Source of the DNA: Mycobacterium spongiae
GTDB taxonomy: Bacteria; Actinomycetota; Actinomycetes; Mycobacteriales; Mycobacteriaceae
Direction: 5' to 3'
DNA length: 64,000 nt
NCBI RefSeq assembly: GCF_018278905.1
Contig: NZ_CP046600.1
Span: 4,278,001-4,342,000, forward strand
The notes under the pieces are model-generated. The model saw nothing but the letters and a program-made list of their open reading frames with translations. It had not been told where the DNA came from and searched no databases. A program made the translations under genes and the position numbers. Shown one piece after another: positions 1 to 8,794 of the stretch (position 1 is the first letter of the stretch; every line of letters starts with the position of its first letter).

Positions 1-1
1 G

Positions 2-1273
2 GCGGAGCAGAGCTCGCTTGAGTTTGCCCGCGACACCAGGCGGCGGTTCACTCGCATGTATCGACGCGTGGTGGCGGGCGATCAGGCCAGCGAGGCTAGC
101 GTTCCGGCCGACCCCTATGCGCAGCTCCGCGCCGGCATCGAAGCCGTGTTCACCTCCTGGAATTCGCCTCGTGCCATTGCCTATCGCGACCACTACGGCC
201 TGGACGACCGAGGCGGCACGGCGGTGGTCGTACAGGCGATGGTATTCGGCAACCAGAGCGCGAACTCTGGAGCTGGAGTGTTGTCGTCGCGCAACCCGAT
301 CACCGGCGCCAGAGAACCGTTCGGCGAATGGCTGGCCGGCGGCCAGGGTGACGACGTGGTATCGGGGTTGGTCGACGTCGCACCAATCGCTGCGCTGCGT
401 GATGAGCAACCGACCGTCTACGACGAGCTGACGGCCGCCGCCCGCCGCTGGGAGCAGCTGACCTCCGATGTCCAAGAGATCGAGTTCACCGTCGAGGACG
501 GCAACCTGTGGCTGTTGCAGGCGCGCGCGGCGGCGCGGTCGGCGCAAGCCGCGGTGCGGATAGCGCTTCAGCTGCGCCACGAGCGTCGCATCGACGAGCT
601 GGAGACGTTGCGCCGGGTGACGCCCGCGCACATCGAGGCTCTGCTCATGCCGGCCCTGCAGCCAGAAACACGTTTGGCGGCAACGCTTTTGGCCAAAGGT
701 TTGCCCGCGTGTCCGGGCGTGGCGTCAGGTCGGGCGTACGCGGATGTGGATGAGGCGATCGACGCCGCCGACCGCGGTGAACAGGTCATCCTGGTACGCG
801 ACCACACCCGGCCCGAAGATGTCTCGGGAATGCTGGCCGCACGAGCGATCGTCACCGAGGTCGGCGGTGCCGCCAGCCACGCGGCCGTGGTCAGCCGCGA
901 ACTCGGCAGGGTCGCCGTGGTGGGTTGCGGCCACAATGTCGCGGAGTCGCTGGCCGGCAAGCACATTACCGTCGACGGCTGCACGGGCGAGGTACGCGCC
1001 GGCGAACTGGAGCTCTCTGCGTGGTCGGAAAACGGTACACCGGAACTGCGCGAGCTCGCCGACATCGCGTTGCGGGCCAGCCCCCTAAGGGTCCATGCCG
1101 CTGGCGACTACCCGAGGCTGGATGACCATTCGCAAGCCGCGGTGCGGGCCGCTCTAGCCGCCGGCAAGAGCGACGTTGTGTCGGCCAGGCCGCTGGTCAC
1201 CATGTTGGTCGCGGCGCACCTGGCCGACGACGACACGACACCGCTGCGGCCAGATCCGTCTGCCACGAAGTGA
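2..1273 (+). CDS. ppdK: Pyruvate phosphate dikinase-like protein, 5' end cut by window
   Basis: The reading frame is open from the first bases, so the true start lies outside the window; the visible part is about 423 residues. The N-terminal visible portion looks like the end of the PPDK nucleotide-binding domain. It is followed by the swivelling phosphohistidine domain, with GGAASHAAVVSRELG carrying the catalytic His in SHAAV. The protein ends about 150 residues after that motif. It therefore lacks the C-terminal PEP/pyruvate TIM barrel of full-length (about 870 aa) PPDK. M. tuberculosis ppdK is, from memory, similarly short (about 490 aa), so this is a family trait and not a local break. 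Full PPDK interconverts pyruvate, ATP and Pi with PEP, AMP and PPi; whether the short form can do so is unclear. It converges on the acyltransferase gene downstream. Confidence 0.85.
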   Translation, partial: AEQSSLEFARDTRRRFTRMYRRVVAGDQASEASVPADPYAQLRAGIEAVFTSWNSPRAIAYRDHYGLDDRGGTAVVVQAMVFGNQSANSGAGVLSSRNPITGAREPFGEWLAGGQGDDVVSGLVDVAPIAALRDEQPTVYDELTAAARRWEQLTSDVQEIEFTVEDGNLWLLQARAAARSAQAAVRIALQLRHERRIDELETLRRVTPAHIEALLMPALQPETRLAATLLAKGLPACPGVASGRAYADVDEAIDAADRGEQVILVRDHTRPEDVSGMLAARAIVTEVGGAASHAAVVSRELGRVAVVGCGHNVAESLAGKHITVDGCTGEVRAGELELSAWSENGTPELRELADIALRASPLRVHAAGDYPRLDDHSQAAVRAALAAGKSDVVSARPLVTMLVAAHLADDDTTPLRPDPSATK

Positions 1274-1307
1274 TTTCGTCCCAGCACCGACACGCGCCGA
1301 TCGGCGG

Positions 1308-2552
1308 CTAGAGACATGCATTCAGCAGTTCTAGGTACGCATCGAGGTCAGGCACGGCCGACTCGGCCGCATGCACGCTGATCGCGATGGTGTCCCCGAT
1401 ACCATGCACCCCGTGGGTCAGGCTCATCGCCGGTGACAGCGCGGGGAACCCGGCCGTCAGTACCACGGGGGCACCGCCAAGACTCAAATCGGGTGCGCCG
1501 CGATAAACGCTGGACACCACGGTATTTCCGGCCACCTGGGTCGGCCGGGCTTCCGCGTCGAACCGCGATACGCCCCAACGCAGTAGCGCTGCCGGCACCG
1601 CCGCGAAGGCCTGATCGGCCGAACGCGCGGCCGGATGCTCGAAGCGGCGTCTGCCGTTGGCGAGGTCAGTGGCGATCCTGCGCAGTCGATCGTCGCGCCC
1701 CAGCCGCGGGTACAAGCCGACCACAACGTTGGCGAAATGGTTGTGCGCCTGCGGCACACCCGGTTTAGCCATCGGCACCTCGGCTCCAAGTGCGTCGGCG
1801 GAGGAGTTCACCAGCCGGGACAGCGCGGTGGACAGCGCCCCCAGCACGCTGACGGTGACCGTCGGGCCCTGCAGTTGCGAACGGTGACGGACCAGCGTGC
1901 GCAGTCCACGTGCGCCCTCGGGACGCGAATTCGTGGGCAACGGCGGGCGCGACCCGATTCCTGGTGCCACCAGCCCCGCTCTCGTATCGCGAATCAGCCG
2001 GCGATGGGCCCGGGCCGCAGCGACGGCTCGCCACGGCAAGAAACCCACGCGCGGGCTGGCCGGCGTGGGCACCGGGCGGGGCCGGCCCAGAAGCCAGGCC
2101 GCCATCGCGGATGCACGAGCACCGTCGCCCAGGGCGTGCGCGACTTGCATGACGGCGACCGAGCCGGGGCTGCCAACCCCGGGGATGCCCCGCACCGGGG
2201 TGAATACGTGCAGTCGCCAAGGCATTCGGCGAATGTCCAACTGGTCAGCGGCCAGCCCGACAATGGCCGCCAGGCATCCCTGCCAGGTCTGATCGGCGAG
2301 GTTGCGGTGAACCACCTGCTCGTCTCCGATGGCCGTCGGTACCCACCTCGGGTAACCCACGGTGCACCCGTCGTCAACGCGGATTCCTAGATCGGGGCAC
2401 GCACGGGCTCGATCCCGGATCGGCTCGAGGGCACGCTCGATCTCTGTCGATTCGCCATCGAAGGCGTACAGCAGGAACTGGTCGTTGGGTATTTTGGCCG
2501 ACATCCAATAGAACTGCGCGTCGACGGCCGCCATGCGGTGCACCGTCGCCAC
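1308..2552 (-). CDS. WS/DGAT-like acyltransferase
   Basis: A 414-aa protein of the wax ester synthase / diacylglycerol acyltransferase type. The N-terminus (MAAVDAQFYWMSAK) matches the usual LSxxDAxFL opening. The catalytic signature appears as AHALGDG at residues 138-144: the second His and the DG of HHxxxDG are present, while the first His is Ala. A C-terminal stretch (GVPQAHNHFANVVVGLYPRL) fits the family's conserved second half. Such enzymes transfer acyl groups from acyl-CoA to alcohols or diacylglycerol. It starts 1 nt after the ephC stop on the same strand, so the two are almost certainly co-transcribed and translationally coupled. M. tuberculosis has the same ephC neighbour. Substrate unknown. 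Confidence 0.8.
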   Translation of the reverse strand: MATVHRMAAVDAQFYWMSAKIPNDQFLLYAFDGESTEIERALEPIRDRARACPDLGIRVDDGCTVGYPRWVPTAIGDEQVVHRNLADQTWQGCLAAIVGLAADQLDIRRMPWRLHVFTPVRGIPGVGSPGSVAVMQVAHALGDGARASAMAAWLLGRPRPVPTPASPRVGFLPWRAVAAARAHRRLIRDTRAGLVAPGIGSRPPLPTNSRPEGARGLRTLVRHRSQLQGPTVTVSVLGALSTALSRLVNSSADALGAEVPMAKPGVPQAHNHFANVVVGLYPRLGRDDRLRRIATDLANGRRRFEHPAARSADQAFAAVPAALLRWGVSRFDAEARPTQVAGNTVVSSVYRGAPDLSLGGAPVVLTAGFPALSPAMSLTHGVHGIGDTIAISVHAAESAVPDLDAYLELLNACL

Positions 2553-2553
2553 G

Positions 2554-3459
2554 TCAGCCAGGCGGGCCGGTGAATGCCAGGATCAGCTCGGCGACCTTGT
2601 CGGGCTGTTCGAGCTGCAGGAAGTGCCCGGCGCACTCGACGATGGCCACCTCGCTTCCGGGCGGCAACACCATTTCCGCCCAGTGCGTGAGGGCGGCGGT
2701 GGCGCAGCCGTCGTCGCGGCCGTGCAGGTACAAACTCGGCAGGAGCGGCGGCTCGGTCCACAGGAGATTCAGATCGGCATAGCGTGCGGGGGGCCGAGTG
2801 TTGCGCATCGTGGCTCGGTAGGGTCCGAGCGCGGCCCGCCAGCTCTCCGCGGTCCCAATGGCGGCATCCACATGGCGCAGATCCTCGTCGGCGCGATAGC
2901 CAGGCGACCAGCGCCGCCACAGCAGCGGCAGCACCCACGACGCGGAACGCTCCGGCAGCCAAGGTAATTGAAAGTAGAGGATGTACCAGCTGCGCAGGAG
3001 CTGGTGGGGCAGCTCGCGCACCAGCCGGGCTCGGTCGCGCACTCGGCCCAGGGGCCACAAAGCCGCGGCCGGCGGGACCGACATGATGACCGCCTTCTCG
3101 AACGGGCTGTCCGGCATCGCGGCCAGGCCACTGGCGGCAAGCGCTCCCCAATCGTGACCGATGACCACGTCGTGCTCGGTGGCCCCCGCGGCTGAGCGCA
3201 CCAGCAAGGCGTCGTCCATCATGGCACCAACGTGATAGCTGCCGTCGGCCGGAATCGACGACGGCGCATAGCCGCGCATGAACGGTGCCACCACCCGCCA
3301 GCCGGATTCGGCAAGTCGGGGGGCGACCTTGCGCCACCCGTAGGCGGTGTCGGGAAAGCCGTGCAGACACAGCGCGATCGGGGCGTCGACCGGTCCCCAG
3401 GTCAGTGCCTTCAGGTCACCATTGGTGCTCTTGATGTCGATCCAGTGTGGTTCAACCAT
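2554..3459 (-). CDS. ephC: Epoxide hydrolase, alpha/beta fold
   Basis: A 301-aa alpha/beta hydrolase with the epoxide hydrolase set of motifs. These are the oxyanion HGFP at 33-36, the nucleophile Asp103 in GHDWGA (Asp in place of Ser is what marks the family), an acid in the GRDDG segment near residue 250, and His279 in ECAGHF. Lid tyrosines are available in WYILYF and the YRATMRN segment. It hydrolyses epoxides to diols, in mycobacteria probably lipid or xenobiotic epoxides. The upstream acyl-coupled arrangement is notable: a 25-codon ORF overlaps its start by 8 nt, and the acyltransferase gene follows after 1 nt. It is slightly shorter than the M. tuberculosis EphC I remember (316 aa), so a different start is possible. 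Confidence 0.82.
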   Translation of the reverse strand: MVEPHWIDIKSTNGDLKALTWGPVDAPIALCLHGFPDTAYGWRKVAPRLAESGWRVVAPFMRGYAPSSIPADGSYHVGAMMDDALLVRSAAGATEHDVVIGHDWGALAASGLAAMPDSPFEKAVIMSVPPAAALWPLGRVRDRARLVRELPHQLLRSWYILYFQLPWLPERSASWVLPLLWRRWSPGYRADEDLRHVDAAIGTAESWRAALGPYRATMRNTRPPARYADLNLLWTEPPLLPSLYLHGRDDGCATAALTHWAEMVLPPGSEVAIVECAGHFLQLEQPDKVAELILAFTGPPG

Positions 3460-3529
3460 GGCAGGCTTGCTTCACCGCAATGACCCGCTCTCTGGGCTCT
3501 GGCCCCAGTGCCGCAGCTTCGTCTGCCAT
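3452..3529 (-). CDS. Possible 25-aa leader peptide overlapping ephC
   Basis: A short ORF (MADEAAALGPEPRERVIAVK plus QACHG) has a good ribosome-binding site, GGGAG six bases before its ATG. Its TGA lies inside the first codons of ephC, an 8-nt overlap. EphC itself has no clear Shine-Dalgarno at its ATG, so translation may depend on ribosomes finishing this peptide. The alternative is that the peptide is the original ephC N-terminus separated by a frameshift; homologue alignment would decide. Confidence 0.35.
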   Translation of the reverse strand: MADEAAALGPEPRERVIAVKQACHG

Positions 3530-3683
3530 TGTTGACTCCCTTTCGCCACGTCCCGCCCGCATGCTCCAAAGTAATCGGCACACACCAGGGGCCCAACGCC
3601 GGCAACAACAGTCCAGTGCGGAGCCCCGTGTGGCCAGCAGAGGGTGGGTAATCGCGGCCGGCCGGGCCGTAGGAAAATCGCGG

Positions 3684-5498
3684 TTAGACGACCAGACTCG
3701 TGAGAGGAATGCCGGCAATCGTCAAGATTGCTTCCAGAAGGACAATGCCTTCAAATAGGCCCGCCACGGTCAGCAGGCCGAAGGCTGCTGCGATCGGATT
3801 GCCGACTGCATTGACGAGCCCGACTGGATCGCCGTTGACTGCTTGCTGGATCCCGTCCAGGAACAGGTTGAGACCGTAGGACGGGACCGAGGTCACACTG
3901 GCGTTCAGGATATCGGCCGTCGGTTGCAGCACCCCGTAGGCCGTCGCGGTGTCACCGGTGATCGTGTCGACGAACGCGGTGTTCGCGACCTTGATGGCGT
4001 TGATGACGTTGTTGATCGAGGAAACCAGGGACAACTCAGAAAGTTCGGACAGCTCGGTGGGAACGCCCAGGGTGTCGGGCGCCGGCAACGGCATCGAGGA
4101 AAGGGTGTTCGCGATGTCCGACGGTGACGGGACGGACGGCGCGAGCGAGCCCCCTTCGCTGAAGTGGCTCGCGAACGCGCTGATTCCCTCTTGGGTCCCG
4201 AGGGCCAGATAGCCAGGCATGGACGTGGTTGCGCTCAGCGGTGGGAACAGCCCGAACGGGGTGGGCACATTGGGTGGGCTCGTCGAGTAGCCATAGGCGG
4301 GGTCGCCGTATCCCCAGTTGACGAGGTACCTCAAATTCGGCTCGATCAGGTCGGCGATCGGGGGCCCCACAACTGGCACTGCACGCAGCGGGGTCAAGAG
4401 CGGCAGATGTTCGGTGGGAATGACGTAGTACTCGGTCGTGGTGGGTCCGACCGTGTTCGTCAATTGAACGGCCGTGTCAATCTGCGCGGGCGTGAGGTGC
4501 GGGTATGTGGGATGTAGGAAGAAGATGCCCGCGGCTGCGTTGAGGTTTGCGAGCATATTGATCGGGTAGCGCGGGAAGTCGGCGAAGCCGTCGTATTCGA
4601 TCGTGTAGATGGTGGTCGGGAAGCTATTGGCCGGGGTCGCGCCGTAGAACGTCATGCCCAGACTCGGCAAGGTCAGCCCGGGAAAGCGGGCCAGGATCCC
4701 GCCGTTGGGATTCATGAGGTTAGCGGCCAGCACAAAGCTGGGGTTGTCGAATTGGCCGTTGCCGGTCGGGTCGAGGGCCTGCATTTGCAGGGAGGCAATA
4801 ATCGTGCTCTGGGAGTAGCCCTGAACAGCGACCGGGATTCCGTCGCCAAGCGGCGGTAGGTTGTAATTCGAGGTGGGGAGATACGGGCGCAGCGCGTCAT
4901 CCAGGATCTCGACGCCGCGTGCAACCGACACGTTCACGACCAAGTCCTTGACAGCGGTAAGCGGATACAAGCCCTCGGGCGTGTCAAGAGCTAGCGCGTT
5001 TGCCACCGTGAACATGGGTGAAACATGGGGGGCGACGTAGTTGTTGAACATGGTCGCGACGTAGTCAAGACCAGGTATCGGCCGGCCGCTGCCGCCCATG
5101 ATCAACGTTGTATACGGCGTCGGTGTCAGTGACGGTGTCGCAGTGGCGGCTGGCGACATCACCATCGCGTCAGCGGGCGCGCTGAGCGCTCCCAGCGCGC
5201 CTGACACCGCGGCGGCGTTGGCAACCTCGGCGGCCGCGTAGGCTCTCGCAGCCGCGGCCAACGCATCAGCAAATTCATTGTGAAACGCTGCCGTTTGCGT
5301 GATGACAGCCTGATACTCCTGACCGAATGCGCTAAACAGCCTCGCGATGGCCGCTGACACCTCATCGCCGGCCGCGGCCACCAGACCCGACGTCGGGCCC
5401 GCCGCGGCGGCACTGGCCGCGCTGATCGTCGAACGAATTCCCGCCACATCCGCGGCCGCCGCCGCCATCAGCTGCGGCTGCGTCATCACAAACGTCAT
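3684..5498 (-). CDS. PE family protein with PE-PPE serine hydrolase domain
   Basis: A 604-aa protein with an N-terminal PE domain (residues 1-95; the secretion motif YAAAE is at 87-91) and a PE-PPE domain. That domain has an alpha/beta serine hydrolase fold, with nucleophile Ser229 in GYSQS, a probable acid at Asp303 or Asp307 and His364 in PTEHLP. The C-terminal 100 residues include hydrophobic helices. PE-PPE proteins are exported by type VII (ESX-5) systems and several are esterases acting on short acyl chains. The start was placed at the ATG preceded by GGAAGGGATGG, not at the longer in-frame start 26 codons upstream, because the PE domain begins there. I recall no counterpart between ephC and bpoB in M. 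tuberculosis, so this is probably a lineage-specific insertion. Confidence 0.88.
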   Translation of the reverse strand: MTFVMTQPQLMAAAAADVAGIRSTISAASAAAAGPTSGLVAAAGDEVSAAIARLFSAFGQEYQAVITQTAAFHNEFADALAAAARAYAAAEVANAAAVSGALGALSAPADAMVMSPAATATPSLTPTPYTTLIMGGSGRPIPGLDYVATMFNNYVAPHVSPMFTVANALALDTPEGLYPLTAVKDLVVNVSVARGVEILDDALRPYLPTSNYNLPPLGDGIPVAVQGYSQSTIIASLQMQALDPTGNGQFDNPSFVLAANLMNPNGGILARFPGLTLPSLGMTFYGATPANSFPTTIYTIEYDGFADFPRYPINMLANLNAAAGIFFLHPTYPHLTPAQIDTAVQLTNTVGPTTTEYYVIPTEHLPLLTPLRAVPVVGPPIADLIEPNLRYLVNWGYGDPAYGYSTSPPNVPTPFGLFPPLSATTSMPGYLALGTQEGISAFASHFSEGGSLAPSVPSPSDIANTLSSMPLPAPDTLGVPTELSELSELSLVSSINNVINAIKVANTAFVDTITGDTATAYGVLQPTADILNASVTSVPSYGLNLFLDGIQQAVNGDPVGLVNAVGNPIAAAFGLLTVAGLFEGIVLLEAILTIAGIPLTSLVV

Positions 5499-5705
5499 CG
5501 GCCCATCCCTTCCGGCGAGCAGGGCTCTTCTCGGCCAAACCGAATGGCTGTGCCAACCGCTGACCCGGGGCCTCATCCATCACGAGGCCAGCATCGGGCC
5601 AGCATAGAGCGATCCCACCCAGTCCGTCTGGCGTTTACCCAAAAGGCGGCTTGGTCGCCGCGGAGTCTGCCGGAGAAGGCCTCCCCGGCAACGGCGACAG
5701 ACCCG

Positions 5706-5711
5706 TAGATT
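5706..5711 (+). promoter_or_regulatory. -10 hexamer TAGATT, leaderless start
   Basis: TAGATT ends 7 nt before the ATG at 5719, which places the transcription start at or next to the start codon. The AGGA touching the ATG is too close to act as a Shine-Dalgarno, which supports a leaderless mRNA for the amidohydrolase. Confidence 0.55.
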
Positions 5712-5718
5712 CCTAGGA

Positions 5719-6903
5719 ATGGCGACCACCGTGCAGACCCATTCAACATCTGAGAAGGTATGGGCCAACTCGGGCGACTCGCACTTCATCGAGCCCGCCG
5801 ACCTGTGGAGATCGCGGCTGCCCACCCGACTGGCCGATCTCGTGCCGCGAAGCGAGAAGGATCCCGACGGGCGATGGGAATCGATCTACGTGGATGGCCA
5901 GGTGTTCCGTCGCCGGCTTCCTAGCCTTGCTCAAGAGGAGTTCATGCGGTCGACGGTGGCCGCCGCGGGCGCCCGCGATGTCGACAAACGGCTAGCGGAC
6001 CTCGACAACGAAGGGATCTGGTCGGAACTCGTGTTTCCGTCACTGGGAATGTGGTCGAGCGCGTTTCGCACCCCAGAGCTGTTTCGCGAGACGATGCGGG
6101 CATCCAACGATTGGGCGGCAGAAACCATCATGGAGCACTCACCGCGGCTCATCCCAACGGCGCAGGTGTCAACGCTCGATATCGACGATGCTGTCGAGGA
6201 GCTCCAGCGCTGCGGCGCAATGGGCTTCAAGGCGGTATTCCTCCCGGTAGCGCCGCATCCGGCGCAGCGCGACTACAACCATGCCGACTGGGAACCGTTC
6301 TGGGCGGCCGCCGAGGATATCGGCATTGTGATCGCATTCCACATCGGAACTGAGCCAATCGATTTCGCGGCGGGCAACTCCATAGGCGTGACCCACCACG
6401 GCCCGGGCGGCGCGGTGCTCAACTACACCGAGACGTCGTTCGGCGGCCAGCGTGCGGTGGTCAAGCTGGTCGCCTCGGGAGCGCTGGATCGCCACCCGCA
6501 ACTCAAAGTGCTGGTCGCGGAAGGCGGAGCGACCTGGGTACCGTTTGTCGCCGACCGGATGGAGGAGGGCTATCGCCAACACGCCATGGTGGTGCGGCCC
6601 AAGCTCAAGCGCAGCCCGCGCGAGATCATCTACTCGCAGGTGTACGCGTCGTTCCAACACGACTCCTCGGCGATTGCGGCGATGACGGCGATGGGTTTCA
6701 ACAATGTGCTCTGGGGCAGCGACTACCCACACATGGAAGGCACTTTCGGCCACACCCAAGAGACGTTGCACCAGCTATTCGACGGCCTCGACCAGCGCGT
6801 CACCGACCGCATCCTGACCGGCAGCTTTGCCGAGTTGTTCCCAGACGCCCCCCTACCCCCCAGAGGTGAGGGCGCCGACGACGCCCTCACACCAACTACG
6901 TAA
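5719..6903 (+). CDS. Amidohydrolase-2 family metal-dependent hydrolase
   Basis: A 394-aa protein of the amidohydrolase 2 / ACMSD-like TIM barrel family. The N-terminal metal-binding motif appears as D20-S-H22, followed later by AFHIGTE, supplying another His, and by WGSDYPHMEG with the C-terminal Asp and His typical of the family. Members decarboxylate or hydrolyse small organic acids, and in actinobacteria many sit in catabolic clusters for aromatic or steroid-like compounds; the substrate here cannot be inferred. The bpoB-like hydrolase follows after 11 nt on the same strand, so the two likely form an operon. The start at 5719 is favoured by a -10 hexamer at leaderless distance; a GTG at 5731 is the alternative. 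A 9-bp inverted repeat (6866-6874 / 682-90 of the 6.8 kb region, 6882-6890) lies in the last codons. Confidence 0.8.
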   Translation: MATTVQTHSTSEKVWANSGDSHFIEPADLWRSRLPTRLADLVPRSEKDPDGRWESIYVDGQVFRRRLPSLAQEEFMRSTVAAAGARDVDKRLADLDNEGIWSELVFPSLGMWSSAFRTPELFRETMRASNDWAAETIMEHSPRLIPTAQVSTLDIDDAVEELQRCGAMGFKAVFLPVAPHPAQRDYNHADWEPFWAAAEDIGIVIAFHIGTEPIDFAAGNSIGVTHHGPGGAVLNYTETSFGGQRAVVKLVASGALDRHPQLKVLVAEGGATWVPFVADRMEEGYRQHAMVVRPKLKRSPREIIYSQVYASFQHDSSAIAAMTAMGFNNVLWGSDYPHMEGTFGHTQETLHQLFDGLDQRVTDRILTGSFAELFPDAPLPPRGEGADDALTPTT

Positions 6904-6914
6904 CGTCAGAACGC

Positions 6915-7775
6915 GTGAGTACCGTCAGCAGCCCTCACACGGTCGAGTTTTCCGGCGCCCAGGGGATCACCCTCGTCGCAGACGAATGGAATCGCGGCGC
7001 CGCTAGCGGTGGCCGACCAACGGTCCTCATGCTGCACGGCGGCGGCCAGAACCGGTTCTCGTGGCACAACACCAGCCAGATCCTGGCCGACGAGGGCTAC
7101 CACGTCGTTGCCATCGACACCCGCGGCCACGGCGATAGCGATCGCGCGCCCGGCGCGGACTACGCCGTCGAAACGCTCACCACCGATGTCATACACGTCC
7201 TTGCTGCGATCGGGCGGCCGGTGGTGATCATCGGGGCGAGCATGGGCGGGCTGACCGGCATCCTCGTCGCCCACGAGGCCGGCCCGAACGTGGTCACCCG
7301 TCTGGTGCTGGTCGACGTGGTACCCCGATTCCAGAAAGACGGCAGTGCCCGCATCCGCGAGTTCATGTTCAGCAACCTCGACGGCTTCGACTCCCTGGAG
7401 CAGGCCGCCGACGCGGTCGCCGCCTATCTGCCGCACCGGCGGCGGCCGCGTAACCCAGAGGGCCTGAAGAAGAACCTGCGCCTGCGCGACGGACGCTGGT
7501 ACTGGCACTGGGATCCGGCGTTTCTGACCAAGCCGGCCGACGACCCCGAGTTGCGCACCGAGAAATTCGAAGACACCGCTATGAGCCTGGCGATCCCGAT
7601 CCTGTTGATCCGCGGAAAGCTCTCCGACGTGGTAAGCCCCGACGCTGTCCAGGACTTCCTGACGAAAGTGCCCAACGCGGAGTTCGTCGAACTGTCCGAC
7701 GCCGGGCATACCGCGGCCGGGGACGACAACGACGCCTTCACCGAAGCCGTGGTGGCGTTCGTCAAGCGGGCCTAG
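6915..7775 (+). CDS. bpoB: Alpha/beta hydrolase, peroxidase BpoB-like
   Basis: A 286-aa alpha/beta hydrolase starting at GTG. The oxyanion segment is LMLHGGGQNRFSW, the nucleophile Ser109 lies in GASMG, an acid is available in GKLSDVVSP, and His265 is in DAGHTAAG. It belongs to the group annotated as non-haem haloperoxidases, but such genes usually encode esterases or C-C hydrolases, and the peroxidase name rests on homology only. It is probably co-transcribed with the amidohydrolase 11 nt upstream, so the pair could act in sequence on one compound. Its stop overlaps the stop of gnd2 on the other strand by 4 nt. Position next to gnd2 matches M. tuberculosis bpoB. Confidence 0.78.
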   Translation: MSTVSSPHTVEFSGAQGITLVADEWNRGAASGGRPTVLMLHGGGQNRFSWHNTSQILADEGYHVVAIDTRGHGDSDRAPGADYAVETLTTDVIHVLAAIGRPVVIIGASMGGLTGILVAHEAGPNVVTRLVLVDVVPRFQKDGSARIREFMFSNLDGFDSLEQAADAVAAYLPHRRRPRNPEGLKKNLRLRDGRWYWHWDPAFLTKPADDPELRTEKFEDTAMSLAIPILLIRGKLSDVVSPDAVQDFLTKVPNAEFVELSDAGHTAAGDDNDAFTEAVVAFVKRA

Positions 7776-8794
7776 TTAGCCGGTTTCTCGGCGTGGCCAC
7801 CGAACTGCTTCCGCATCGCCGACAGCGCCTTGTTGGCGAAGTCGTCAAGATCCCGGGAGGCGAAGCGGGACTGCAGCGCGGTCGTCAACACCGGAGCGGG
7901 AACGCCTTCGTCGATGGCCGCGATGGACGTCCACCGGCCTTCTCCGGAGTCGGACACGCGCCCGGAGAATTCCTGCAGCTCGGGCGATTCGTGCAGCGCG
8001 ATCGCGGTCAGATCCAATAGCCAGGAGCCGATCACGCTCCCCCGGCGCCACACCTCGGCGACCTCGCGGATATCGAAATCGTACTGATAGCACTCGGGGT
8101 TCGATAGCGGCGCGGTTTCGGCATCACCAGTGCGCACGCGGGTACCGATGTCGGCGTTGCGCAAAATATTCAGCCCTTCTGCAAGCGAGGCCATCATCCC
8201 GTACTCGATGCCGTTGTGCACCATCTTGACGAAGTGCCCGCCCCCGGCTGGCCCGCAGTGCAGGTACCCCTTCTCCGATTGCGCAACCTCGCCGTCTCGG
8301 CCCGGGGTACGCGGCGCCGCGGCCACCCCGGGGGCCACCGTGGCAAAGATCGGCTCCGCGTGCGCGAACGCGTCGTCATCGCCGCCGATCATGAGGCAGT
8401 AGCCGCGATCAAGTCCCCACACGCCGCCGCTGGTGCCACAGTCGAGCAGCCGAATCCCCTTATCGGACAACAGCTTTGCGTGCCGCATGTCATCGCGGTA
8501 GTACGTGTTGCCACCGTCGATCACGATATCGCCGGGGCCGAGCGTAGTGGCCAGCGCCTCGATCACCCCGGTGGTGATGTCGCCTGCGGGCACCATCACC
8601 CAGACGACGCGAGGCGCGGCGAGCTTGTCGCGCAGCTCGCTCAGCGAGGACACGCCCGTTGTCTGCGCCACCCCGGCCATGGCTTCGACCGCTTCGGGGT
8701 TGTGGTCGAAGACCACGCACTCGTGTCCACCCGCGACCAACCGGCGAACGATGTTGGCGCCCATCCGGCCCAAGCCGATCATCCCTAGCTGCAT
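7772..8794 (-). CDS. gnd2: 6-phosphogluconate dehydrogenase, short type
   Basis: A 340-aa dehydrogenase with an N-terminal Rossmann motif (GMIGLGRMGANI), the substrate segment DGGNTYYRDD, the CGTSGGVWGL loop and the catalytic region GGGHFVKMVHNGIEY with Lys and Asn. It oxidatively decarboxylates 6-phosphogluconate to ribulose 5-phosphate in the pentose phosphate pathway. The length fits the short, often NAD-preferring class, not the 470-aa enteric form. The start is supported by AGGAGAC 12 bases upstream. In M. tuberculosis zwf1 (glucose-6-phosphate dehydrogenase) lies just upstream of gnd2; here a cyclase gene occupies that side and no zwf is present in the window. Confidence 0.92.
   Translation of the reverse strand: MQLGMIGLGRMGANIVRRLVAGGHECVVFDHNPEAVEAMAGVAQTTGVSSLSELRDKLAAPRVVWVMVPAGDITTGVIEALATTLGPGDIVIDGGNTYYRDDMRHAKLLSDKGIRLLDCGTSGGVWGLDRGYCLMIGGDDDAFAHAEPIFATVAPGVAAAPRTPGRDGEVAQSEKGYLHCGPAGGGHFVKMVHNGIEYGMMASLAEGLNILRNADIGTRVRTGDAETAPLSNPECYQYDFDIREVAEVWRRGSVIGSWLLDLTAIALHESPELQEFSGRVSDSGEGRWTSIAAIDEGVPAPVLTTALQSRFASRDLDDFANKALSAMRKQFGGHAEKPAN

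Noticed and set aside
6865..6890. Inverted repeat at the end of the amidohydrolase gene as a terminator
   Set aside because: It lies inside the coding sequence and just before a co-directional gene that is probably in the same operon.
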